From: CBDHHC01 sp965263345
GTDB taxonomy: Bacteria; Pseudomonadota; Alphaproteobacteria; Rhizobiales; CBDHHC01
Direction of reading: 5' to 3'
Length of the DNA: 64,000 nt
Assembly: GCA_965263345.1 (NCBI GenBank)
Contig: CBDHHC010000004.1
Location: 186,001 to 250,000 of the forward strand
Numbering within the stretch: the stretch's first letter is position 1; each line of letters begins with the position of its first letter. Shown piece by piece: positions 28,211 to 35,496 of the stretch. Made by a program: the position numbers and the translations under genes. Below the pieces are notes generated by a model. It made no database searches. It saw only the letters and a list, made by a program, of their open reading frames with translations, and was not told where the DNA came from.

Positions 28211-29350
28211 ATGAAACCTTTGCATCATATGTATCTTATACGACCTCTAGGAATTTTCGTTTTATTCCTGTTCGTTTGTTTAATCACACTCAGTTCTGTA
28301 AGTGATAAATCTTTTGCTCAACAGAATGTCAACCCTGCTTTAAAATCCAACCCTAAAGGTGGTGCAGTGCCAGGATCTGCACTTGGGACAACTTCTGACA
28401 GCCAATTTTGGAGAGAAATACGAAAGGGCGTTAAAGGCTCGGTCTCTATTCCAGATGAGAAAGCTGGCGTTTTAATACAATCAGAAGGTGATCTTTGGCG
28501 AGCCTTAAGGAACGGACCTGTTTCTAAATATGGTGCATGGGGCATGTTTGGTATCCTTATTTTGCTTGCTTTATTTTTTGCGTTACGCGGTCGTATAAAA
28601 ATTGCAGCCGGGGCATCAGACGAAAAAATCCTCAGATTTACAAGTATAGAAAGATTAGGCCACTGGCTGCTGGCCAGCAGTTTTATAATTCTGGCTATTT
28701 CAGGTCTTAATATTCTTTATGGGCGTTATATTTTTCCTGATATTTTAATGAGCAAAGAAGCCTTTGCCAGTATGTCTGTCTTCCTTAAATTCGCTCATAA
28801 TTATGTCGCTTTCGCATTTATGCTGGGACTTGCTATGGTCTTTGTTATGTGGGTTATGCATAATTTCCCAAGCTGGCGCGATATCCCGTGGCTTTTACAA
28901 GGTGGTGGTTTGTTTTCAGATAAAGTTCACCCCCATTCCAAGAAATTCAATGCGGGACAAAAGCTCATTTTCTGGCTGACCATTTTAGGTGGCTTGTCAC
29001 TGTCTTTATCAGGATGGACTTTGTTATTCCCCTATACGACAAGTCATTTCTCAGACACGTTCGCCTTGTTGAATGCCTGGTTTGCTCTAGGGCTGCCAGA
29101 AAATTTAACAGCAACACAAGAACAACAATATGCAACGATCTGGCATGGAGCTATGGGAATTTTCTTAACGGTTGTTATTCTTGCACATATCTATATTGGT
29201 TCGATAGGCATGCAAGGAGCCTTTGATGCAATGGGTAAAGGTGAAGTTGATTTGAACTGGGCAAAAGAGCATCATGATCTCTGGGTTGAAGATGTTTTAA
29301 AAGAACAGGGCAAATCAAACAGCAAAATGAGCCATGCACCTGCTGAATAA
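28211..29350 (+). CDS. fdhC: Formate dehydrogenase cytochrome b subunit gamma
   Basis: 379 aa. The N-terminal part has a signal-like hydrophobic segment (about 10-35) and a periplasmic stretch of about 75 residues, followed by a core with about five hydrophobic segments. Heme b-type His residues are found in ERLGHWLLA, KFAHNYVAF, VMHNFPSW and TIWHGAMG, as expected for the FdnI/FdoI di-heme family. It receives electrons from FdhB and passes them to quinone or another carrier in the membrane. The C-terminus overlaps the start of the WD40-cytochrome c gene by 17 nt. Long N-terminal extensions like this one occur in alphaproteobacterial FdhC proteins. Confidence 0.92.
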   Translation: MKPLHHMYLIRPLGIFVLFLFVCLITLSSVSDKSFAQQNVNPALKSNPKGGAVPGSALGTTSDSQFWREIRKGVKGSVSIPDEKAGVLIQSEGDLWRALRNGPVSKYGAWGMFGILILLALFFALRGRIKIAAGASDEKILRFTSIERLGHWLLASSFIILAISGLNILYGRYIFPDILMSKEAFASMSVFLKFAHNYVAFAFMLGLAMVFVMWVMHNFPSWRDIPWLLQGGGLFSDKVHPHSKKFNAGQKLIFWLTILGGLSLSLSGWTLLFPYTTSHFSDTFALLNAWFALGLPENLTATQEQQYATIWHGAMGIFLTVVILAHIYIGSIGMQGAFDAMGKGEVDLNWAKEHHDLWVEDVLKEQGKSNSKMSHAPAE

Positions 29351-30749
29351 ACTGGACGTCTTTCTTTTTCGGTTAGGCCAAGTGATATGGAAAACATGTT
29401 TGATACCCTTGCTGTGTTGTTATTCCGTATTCGCGTTTGCTGATACACAACAAAAAGCATCATGGCCAAGTTTATTAATTGGCCATGGAGGTCCTATCAG
29501 GTCAATATCCATTTCTGAAGATGGTAAGTTTGCTCTAACATCTTCTTTTGATTATGCAATAATCTACTGGAAACTTGAAGGTACGGAAGGAAAAATTATA
29601 CATCGTCTTATTGGCCATGAAGCATCTGTCAATGATGCGGAGTTTATCCCCGGAACGATGCAGGCCGTTTCTGTGGGAGATGATGGCAAATTTATACTCT
29701 GGGATTTAAATACAGGTGAAATTATCAAACGGTTTGACTATAAGGCGGATAAAGCTATTGGTGTTGCTGTCTCGTCAGATGGTCGTTTTGCGGCTATGGC
29801 CCGTTGGGACCAGACGGCTATTCTTTTTGATTTAAAACGAAAAATGGAAACCTATGTCCTTAAAGGACATCGAGGAAGCGTTAATGATGTCTCGTTCTCA
29901 CAAGATGGAAAAGTAATTTATACAGCTTCGTATGATGGACAAATACTAGAATGGGATGTTGCTTCTGGTAAGTTGATACGGCCTGTTTATAATCATGGCT
30001 GGGGAATTAATGTTATTGAAGTTCTCGCGAATGAAAATAGTCTACTATTTGGTTCAACAGACGGAACAGCAAGCATAATAGATATTAAAACCGGAAAGGT
30101 AACTGCACAACTTAAAAAACTTGAACGTCCTATCTTATCTATTGCCCAATCTCAAAATCAAAAATTTATTTCATTTGGTGCTGGGGATGGTTCCATACAT
30201 GTTCATGAGGTTGGAACGTGGAAGGAAATAGAAGTTCAAGAAAATCCTACTGGGCCTGTTTTTGGTTTAAGTATGCTGCCAAATGGATCTGTTGTTTATT
30301 TTACAGGTTTAGACGATTATGCAATCTCATGGAAAGTTGTGCCACGGTTACCCTATGAAAAAGTAAAAGGGAAGTTTATCAGGCGATTTCAATGGGCCGA
30401 TATCTCAGACCCAGGTGAAAGACAATTTAAACGAAAGTGCAGCGTCTGCCATACCCTGACACCTGATGGTGCCAATCGCGCAGGTCCTACACTCTATAAA
30501 ATTTTTGGTCGAAAAGCCGGTACTTTACCAGGTTATCCATATTCCAAAGCTTTGTTAGATTCTAATATTGTTTGGACGCAGAAAACGATAAAAGCACTTT
30601 TTAGTGATGGACCAGATATTATTACTCCTGGGTCTAAAATGCCGATCCAGAGGTTAAAAAATTTAAAACATCTAGATGCATTAATTATATACCTAGAAAA
30701 AGCAACTGAACCACGACGTGATGAAACAGAAGGACAGCGAATACAATGA
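29334..30749 (+). CDS. WD40 repeat protein fused to a c-type cytochrome
   Basis: 471 aa from the ATG at 29334; a GTG at 29382 would place the start closer to the signal peptide core (residues about 18-36, ending FAFA). Residues 45-335 are a WD40 beta-propeller: repeats such as LIGHGGPIRSISISEDGKFA, RLIGHEASVNDAEF and LKGHRGSVNDVSFSQDG. Residues 355-460 are a class I cytochrome c: C369-S-V-C372-H373 and axial Met436 in PGSKMP. Heme attachment requires the periplasm, consistent with the signal. It overlaps fdhC by 17 nt and is coupled to the next small gene, so it is a likely electron acceptor or assembly scaffold for the formate dehydrogenase. That role is inferred from position. Confidence 0.88.
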   Translation: MHLLNKLDVFLFRLGQVIWKTCLIPLLCCYSVFAFADTQQKASWPSLLIGHGGPIRSISISEDGKFALTSSFDYAIIYWKLEGTEGKIIHRLIGHEASVNDAEFIPGTMQAVSVGDDGKFILWDLNTGEIIKRFDYKADKAIGVAVSSDGRFAAMARWDQTAILFDLKRKMETYVLKGHRGSVNDVSFSQDGKVIYTASYDGQILEWDVASGKLIRPVYNHGWGINVIEVLANENSLLFGSTDGTASIIDIKTGKVTAQLKKLERPILSIAQSQNQKFISFGAGDGSIHVHEVGTWKEIEVQENPTGPVFGLSMLPNGSVVYFTGLDDYAISWKVVPRLPYEKVKGKFIRRFQWADISDPGERQFKRKCSVCHTLTPDGANRAGPTLYKIFGRKAGTLPGYPYSKALLDSNIVWTQKTIKALFSDGPDIITPGSKMPIQRLKNLKHLDALIIYLEKATEPRRDETEGQRIQ

Positions 30750-30895
30750 AAGAGATCGTTTTAGGAATTGCCTGTATGCTTATTATATCTTTTGCAGCTT
30801 CATTTATTCTATCTTCTTTAGATTATTCTTCAACAACGACTTACAGCTCTAAAAATAATTCTGTCAGATTATCTTCTGATATGATTTCCAAGTAA
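30746..30895 (+). CDS. 49-aa single-pass membrane protein
   Basis: ATG at 30746 overlaps the stop of the WD40-cytochrome gene in an ATGA arrangement, which suggests translational coupling. Residues 5-24 are one hydrophobic helix (IVLGIACMLIISFAASFIL), followed by a Ser/Thr-rich tail ending SSDMISK. The stop at 30893-30895 abuts the next frame. The frame uses typical codons and fills the space exactly between two genes, which argues that it is real. No family recognised. It could be a small subunit of the membrane complex. Confidence 0.6.
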   Translation: MKEIVLGIACMLIISFAASFILSSLDYSSTTTYSSKNNSVRLSSDMISK

Positions 30896-30910
30896 ATGAT
30901 AGAGGTAAAG

Positions 30911-31114
30911 ATGTCAGAAATAAACGAAGATTCTTTTAATATGTCACTTCGCAAGTTTTTAAAGCAAGTTGGAGTGACCTCTCAACGTGAAATTGAGAAA
31001 GCGGTTCGTAATGGGAACCTTGGAGATAAAAAGTCAATTGGTGTCAAAATGATTATGACTGTTGAAGGTACTGATTTGGAGCATATTGTCGATGGCCAAA
31101 TAGAAATCGGATAG
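30911..31114 (+). CDS. DUF6494 family protein
   Basis: 67 aa from ATG 30911, which follows AGAGG at 6 nt; an ATG at 30896 would add five residues. MSEINEDSFNMSLRKFLKQV and the TSQREIEKAVRNG block match the DUF6494 family, small soluble proteins that recur next to formate dehydrogenase genes in alphaproteobacteria. No catalytic motif; helical N-half and beta C-half (MIMTVEGTDLEHIVDGQIEIG-like end). Function unknown. Confidence 0.8.
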   Translation: MSEINEDSFNMSLRKFLKQVGVTSQREIEKAVRNGNLGDKKSIGVKMIMTVEGTDLEHIVDGQIEIG

Positions 31115-31122
31115 ATTGTATC

Positions 31123-31851
31123 ATGACCGTTTTTGATGTTCCTGAATTTCCGCCTTTATTAACCGGACATGCTGTCCTGCCTCCTAGTTTACCGCATCTT
31201 GTTGCGAGAGAGGCAAGATCAATCGAAGAATTGGAGCCAGGACAAATATTTTGGCTACAATCTCACAAAGACATCAAACTTGCATTTTATTTAGAGCCAG
31301 AAGTCCCTTACCTGAAAGCTGTTCAAATTATACCAACGCTTATGGTTGCTTTTGCAGATTCTATGGGAGCGATTGCTCCGCCTGAGTTCGCTGTTCATTT
31401 TAGTTGGCCGAATATTATTTATGCGAATAAAGCTAAGGTGGGAAATATTAATTTGACCACGCCAAGGAGCATTAGACCAGATGATATTCCTGATTGGCTT
31501 ATACTTGGTATCGATATTGCTTTAGAAAATACCCAGGACGAGTGCGAACCAGGAGAAATTCCTCATATCACAACTTTATCTGATGAAGGCTGTGGGCACT
31601 TATCATCAGTTGAAATCATTGAATCTTTATCGCGCCACTTTTTAACTTGGATTCATATTTGGGAAGAAGATGGCTTTAACCCAGTCCATAGGGCCTGGCT
31701 CTATCGCGCGTTTAATTTAAATCAGAATTTGTGCTATGTTAAAAATGGTTTAAACCATGAAGGTATTTTCACCGGGTTGGATGAGGATGGGGGGCAATTG
31801 CTTAAAACAGATAAAGGAACAGTTTGCCTTCCCTTACATAATGCTTTTTGA
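31123..31851 (+). CDS. Biotin/lipoate--protein ligase-like protein with DUF4444
   Basis: 242 aa. It resembles the biotin/lipoate ligase fold but is divergent. An N-terminal block LPPSLPHLVAREARSIEELE is followed by the core strands FAVHFSWPNIIYANKAKVG and NLTTP, and a C-terminal DUF4444-type segment (GLDEDGGQLLKT, GTVCLPL). The Lys in ANKAKVG sits where ligases contact biotinyl-AMP, but the GRGRxGR-type nucleotide loop is not evident. Such proteins regularly accompany FdhABC/DUF6352 clusters. Whether it acylates a target is unknown. It lies 8 nt after the DUF6494 gene and 14 nt before the DUF6352 gene. Confidence 0.75.
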   Translation: MTVFDVPEFPPLLTGHAVLPPSLPHLVAREARSIEELEPGQIFWLQSHKDIKLAFYLEPEVPYLKAVQIIPTLMVAFADSMGAIAPPEFAVHFSWPNIIYANKAKVGNINLTTPRSIRPDDIPDWLILGIDIALENTQDECEPGEIPHITTLSDEGCGHLSSVEIIESLSRHFLTWIHIWEEDGFNPVHRAWLYRAFNLNQNLCYVKNGLNHEGIFTGLDEDGGQLLKTDKGTVCLPLHNAF

Positions 31852-31865
31852 AGAGATAAAAATAG

Positions 31866-32900
31866 ATGATGCTGAAAGTTAATCGAAAAAATTTCTGGAA
31901 ATCTGCAGGATTGCATTTGGTTAGAAGGAATGAACATGGTTGGCTTGATGTCACAGAAGATTATATGAGAGCATATTATACACGTCCTGAAATACACCCT
32001 ATGGAGGACTCTTGCCCTGCCGAACACTCTTTGTTTGAAGCTTTAATGGAGAGCCCTTTTCGCGATGTTTCAGAACAAGAACTTCATGATATTCGGGATC
32101 AAGATACCGCCGCTAACTATCACATGCTTCTTTCATTCAGAGATCACTGCGTAAAACATAAAACGATCGAAAAAGCTTATTTGAATTTATTTACATCAGG
32201 TAAAATTCAAATTCCCCCAATGTTTATTGATCAGATGGTTCACCTTATTTTGCGCAATGTTTTAGAAGATGAAACAGATACAATGCAACATCGGGTTGCT
32301 GAAATTTTCTTTCGTGAGCAGAAGGTTACCACCAGTGATGAACAAATTATGCTTGCAGATAAAGAAATTATTGAAATGCGAACCGAAACAGGAGGACTTG
32401 GTAGTTTAGGAGAACTCTTGTTAACCTCAGGCATCCCTACACGAGACGTTACCTTAGATGTTTTAACTGAAGAGAATAAAGAGATGTATTGGGAGCGTTC
32501 AGACCGTTTTGATATGGCTCTTGATTTTCGTTTTACTCAAGCAGCCCCTGATGCATTTGCACGTGTTATCCAATCATGGATAAAACATTTCTTTGGTTTA
32601 GATACACGTGTTCAAGCACAAAAATCTATCCGTGATCAGAAATGGTCGTGGCATATTGGTTTGGATATGGTCTCTAATGTTCTTCTCAATGCTCTATATG
32701 ATGGAAAAAAGTTATCAGAAGAGGATGTCTTGCCTATCGTTGGTTTATTTCGGATTGAGTTTTTGGAGCAATCTCAGCTAATTGATACAATGAAAAATAA
32801 GCCTGTCTATCTTGCATTATCTATGGATCAGGACAATGTGATAAAAATGAAGCCACAGAATTTGCTTACTAACCTTCCGATCACGTCGGTGCAAAGTTAA
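31866..32900 (+). CDS. DUF6352 family protein
   Basis: 344 aa. The N-terminal FWKSAGLHLVRRNEHGWLDV and DYMRAYYTRPEIHP block is the family signature. The rest is soluble, helical and acidic, with no metal or nucleotide motif. Found in alphaproteobacterial formate dehydrogenase neighbourhoods; biochemical role unknown. The frame begins ATGATG (31866, 31869); either could be used. Its TAA overlaps the ATG of the next gene by one base. Confidence 0.75.
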   Translation: MMLKVNRKNFWKSAGLHLVRRNEHGWLDVTEDYMRAYYTRPEIHPMEDSCPAEHSLFEALMESPFRDVSEQELHDIRDQDTAANYHMLLSFRDHCVKHKTIEKAYLNLFTSGKIQIPPMFIDQMVHLILRNVLEDETDTMQHRVAEIFFREQKVTTSDEQIMLADKEIIEMRTETGGLGSLGELLLTSGIPTRDVTLDVLTEENKEMYWERSDRFDMALDFRFTQAAPDAFARVIQSWIKHFFGLDTRVQAQKSIRDQKWSWHIGLDMVSNVLLNALYDGKKLSEEDVLPIVGLFRIEFLEQSQLIDTMKNKPVYLALSMDQDNVIKMKPQNLLTNLPITSVQS

Positions 32901-33190
32901 TGTCTCACCCACAATCATTTTTAGATCGATCTCTTTCCAGATTTATTGCATTGCTTATTGCACTGGGCTTGCTTGGCTCTTTGTTATATATCTGGCAAGA
33001 TGATTTTTTTCCTTCGCCGAACATTTCCAGTGTAAAATCCGCAAACCCAGACTATGATAAATGTATTCTAAATAGAGTTGGGTCTGTTGAGAAAATGAAA
33101 CGTGAAGGCATAATAAATACTTCACAATATAATCAATTTAAAAACCGTGCAATTTCCTATTGTCAGACCCAATTCCCACCAAAAAATTAA
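32900..33190 (+). CDS. Membrane-anchored small protein, end of the fdh operon
   Basis: 96 aa, one-base overlap with the DUF6352 gene. One membrane helix at residues 15-32 (FIALLIALGLLGSLLYI), then a periplasmic-type tail with two Cys (YDKCILNRVG and ISYCQTQF) that could form a disulfide. No family recognised. It is the last gene of the run starting at 23342 and converges on tupA: the two stop codons share the palindrome TTAA at 33187-33190. Confidence 0.65.
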   Translation: MSHPQSFLDRSLSRFIALLIALGLLGSLLYIWQDDFFPSPNISSVKSANPDYDKCILNRVGSVEKMKREGIINTSQYNQFKNRAISYCQTQFPPKN

Positions 33191-34035
33191 GTACTTGGTT
33201 TTGCATTTGGAAAAAATAATTGTTGGTTTTTAACTTTATATTTTGAAATTGCTCGTTGTCCCTTATCACCAATTATCCAATCAATAAATTCCTGACCTTC
33301 TTTTGATTTTACGTTTTGATGCTTTTTGGGATTTATAAGAATAACGCCATATTGATTGAAAAGATTATCATCGCCTTGGAATAAGATTTTGTGTTTTTGT
33401 TTATTTTTAAAGCTTATCCATGTTCCTCTGTCTGAAAGGGTGTATGCATTCATACCAACCGCAATATTTAGTGTTGCTCCCATTCCAGTTCCAGTTTCAC
33501 GATACCATCTACCACTATAAATTAATGGGTCAACCTTTGTTTGTTTCCAGAGTTCGACTTCCTTTTTGTGCGTCCCAGAATTATCACCTCTAGAAACAAA
33601 AACTGATTTTGTTTCAGCAATTTTTTTAAGTACTTTTGTGATGCTTTTCAGACCAGTAATTTTTGCTGGGTCTGAAGGAGGACCAATTATGATAAAATCA
33701 TTATACATGACGTCATAACGTTTTACGCCGAAGCCTTCTTTAACAAATTTTTCTTCATCTGGCTTTGCATGAACAAGCAAAACATCACCATCCCCATTTT
33801 CTGCATTCCTGATGGCTTGCCCCGTACCAACAGCAACAACATTTACATTAATTCCTGTTTGTTTTTTAAAGATAGGTAATAAATAACGGTAGAGCCCAGA
33901 ATTTGCAGTTGAGGTTGTTGATTGTAGAATAATTGATTTGTTTTCAGAGTAAGCGTTTAATGATAAAAAGATTAAAACAACAACACTTACTATAAGGTTG
34001 CAAAGACGTCTTGCTGCAATCATATGTATACTCAT
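33187..34035 (-). CDS. tupA: TupA-like tungstate-binding periplasmic protein
   Basis: 282 aa with an N-terminal signal peptide (about 1-30). Substrate-binding protein motifs are ILQSTTSTANSGLY, VVAVGTGQAIRNAENGDGDV, FVSRGDNSGTHKKE and WYRETGTGMGATLN. The TTS and RGDNSGTH segments are those of TupA/WtpA-class oxyanion binders that distinguish tungstate from molybdate. No TupB permease or TupC ATPase is encoded in the window, so either they are elsewhere or it works with another permease. Its position in the middle of the formate dehydrogenase island suggests it supplies W (or Mo) for FdhA. The metal preference cannot be proved from sequence. Confidence 0.85.
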   Translation of the reverse strand: MSIHMIAARRLCNLIVSVVVLIFLSLNAYSENKSIILQSTTSTANSGLYRYLLPIFKKQTGINVNVVAVGTGQAIRNAENGDGDVLLVHAKPDEEKFVKEGFGVKRYDVMYNDFIIIGPPSDPAKITGLKSITKVLKKIAETKSVFVSRGDNSGTHKKEVELWKQTKVDPLIYSGRWYRETGTGMGATLNIAVGMNAYTLSDRGTWISFKNKQKHKILFQGDDNLFNQYGVILINPKKHQNVKSKEGQEFIDWIIGDKGQRAISKYKVKNQQLFFPNAKPST

Positions 34036-34143
34036 ATTTTATATTTAACTTTTTATATTATATCCTGATGGATATGACTTAATATTATAACTTATATTTC
34101 TCGTTTTTTCATATCAAACAAAAGACTTATATACAGGCTACTA

Positions 34144-34803
34144 TTAGTCAATTTCTAAGCGATTTCGTAAGCTTAAATGCTTTGGCTTTTTGGGCTGAGT
34201 TTGATGGTTTTCTGTGTCATCCATATTTTTATTTCGTGGTAAAGTCACTTGCGTTTCTTCAATTAGCTCGCTTTCTGTTTCTTGATTTACGTCAATATAA
34301 GGTGTCTCTTTTTCATCTCCTTCAAATCGGTTTTTCTCAATTTCTTCTACCTCTATAACAGCCAGCTTATCAGCATTCTTTTTCGTTTCTTCTTCTTTAT
34401 TGAAATATCCTTCACCGACTTTCCAAGCACTCTCAAAGGTTTCCAGTACCATATTCGATGCTGCGAAGTTTTCATCGTAATCATTTAAACCATCCAAATT
34501 TGCAAAGACCGGGTTAGAACGCCAAAGTTTTCTTAAGGCTAATTGTTTTAGTTGTTCAGGAACGCCTTCTTTAAAGAAAACCTTATAATCACTTTCATCG
34601 GTTAACGTTTCAATATCAATCGCTTCTGCTTGTTGTTTATTGGCAAGTCGTTCAGCGTCTAACTTTGCATTGGCATTTTCCTGATCAAATTCATTCAGTT
34701 TATGGTCGTTTGTAACTGGAGTTTCAGACTGTTTTTCTTTTGTTTTTTGTTTTTGTTCGGACCACCTTGATAAAAAACCTTTCTCATTTATATTGTCTGT
34801 CAT
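34144..34803 (-). CDS. DUF3306 family protein
   Basis: 219 aa, highly charged. The N-terminal GFLSRWSEQKQ and the central KVFFKEGVPEQLKQLALRKL, LWRSNPVFANLDGLNDYDEN segments are the DUF3306 signature. The C-terminal third is acidic, low-complexity and probably disordered. It lies 9 nt downstream of the DUF3305 gene; these two occur together in formate dehydrogenase loci, often next to the large ferredoxin. Function unknown; a cytoplasmic maturation factor is a reasonable guess. Confidence 0.82.
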   Translation of the reverse strand: MTDNINEKGFLSRWSEQKQKTKEKQSETPVTNDHKLNEFDQENANAKLDAERLANKQQAEAIDIETLTDESDYKVFFKEGVPEQLKQLALRKLWRSNPVFANLDGLNDYDENFAASNMVLETFESAWKVGEGYFNKEEETKKNADKLAVIEVEEIEKNRFEGDEKETPYIDVNQETESELIEETQVTLPRNKNMDDTENHQTQPKKPKHLSLRNRLEID

Positions 34804-34812
34804 TGGCTTTCC

Positions 34813-35349
34813 TTAATGTTTGGTTTGCGATGACTTGTGAAAAATGGGTTCTTTACCAAATTTGTGATCTTCAACTTTAACCCTATCACGTTTCCTTTTA
34901 ACAAATTTTTCTTCACGGTAGTGAACGTTAATAAACTCTTCTATTAGCAGATATAATGAGGCAGGAATTGGTACTCTATCAACCATATCATTCACATCAT
35001 CATAATCTTGGGCGTCATAAGGAGATGCAGAAATTAGTAATATATTAACTGGTTCTAAACTTTCCTCCTCCTCTTCAGGATCATCTTCCCGCATAATAAT
35101 AAAGAGAGATGGCTCAGCAGATTCTAAATTAAATTTATAGGCTTCTGCTTCCTTATAATTTAGAACCAAATCTTCAATTCCTGCGTGATATCGAATTTTA
35201 TTTGGATCTGATGTTAGCTTTGTCCATGGTGACATTTTTATCGGGTTCATTATAACTTCAACTGCTCGATATATTGTCGTTCCCCATTGGTGAGTGCTTT
35301 CTACTTTCTCTACAATTACTGATAAAGAAATTTCAATTTCTTTGTCCAA
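34813..35349 (-). CDS. DUF3305 family protein
   Basis: 178 aa from TTG at 35349, which lies 6 nt after AGGGGG; a TTG at 35355 would sit directly on the ribosome site. The N-terminal block ISLSVIVEKVESTHQWGTTIYRA-like region (positions 5-28), then LVLNYKEAEAYKFNLESAEPS and the DDPEEEEE stretch, matches DUF3305. The C-terminus is basic. Co-transcribed with DUF3306. No catalytic residue can be named. Confidence 0.8.
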   Translation of the reverse strand: MDKEIEISLSVIVEKVESTHQWGTTIYRAVEVIMNPIKMSPWTKLTSDPNKIRYHAGIEDLVLNYKEAEAYKFNLESAEPSLFIIMREDDPEEEEESLEPVNILLISASPYDAQDYDDVNDMVDRVPIPASLYLLIEEFINVHYREEKFVKRKRDRVKVEDHKFGKEPIFHKSSQTKH

Positions 35350-35496
35350 ATACAACCCCCTCTTGATGCTTTATGGATCAATTATAATACTAATAGCTAA
35401 TATTATAAGACCAATAAAAATGATGATAATATTACTCGCGTTTATATTTGTTAAAGCATATATGGTATTAAAACATAAGAAAACCTCGACAAACGG

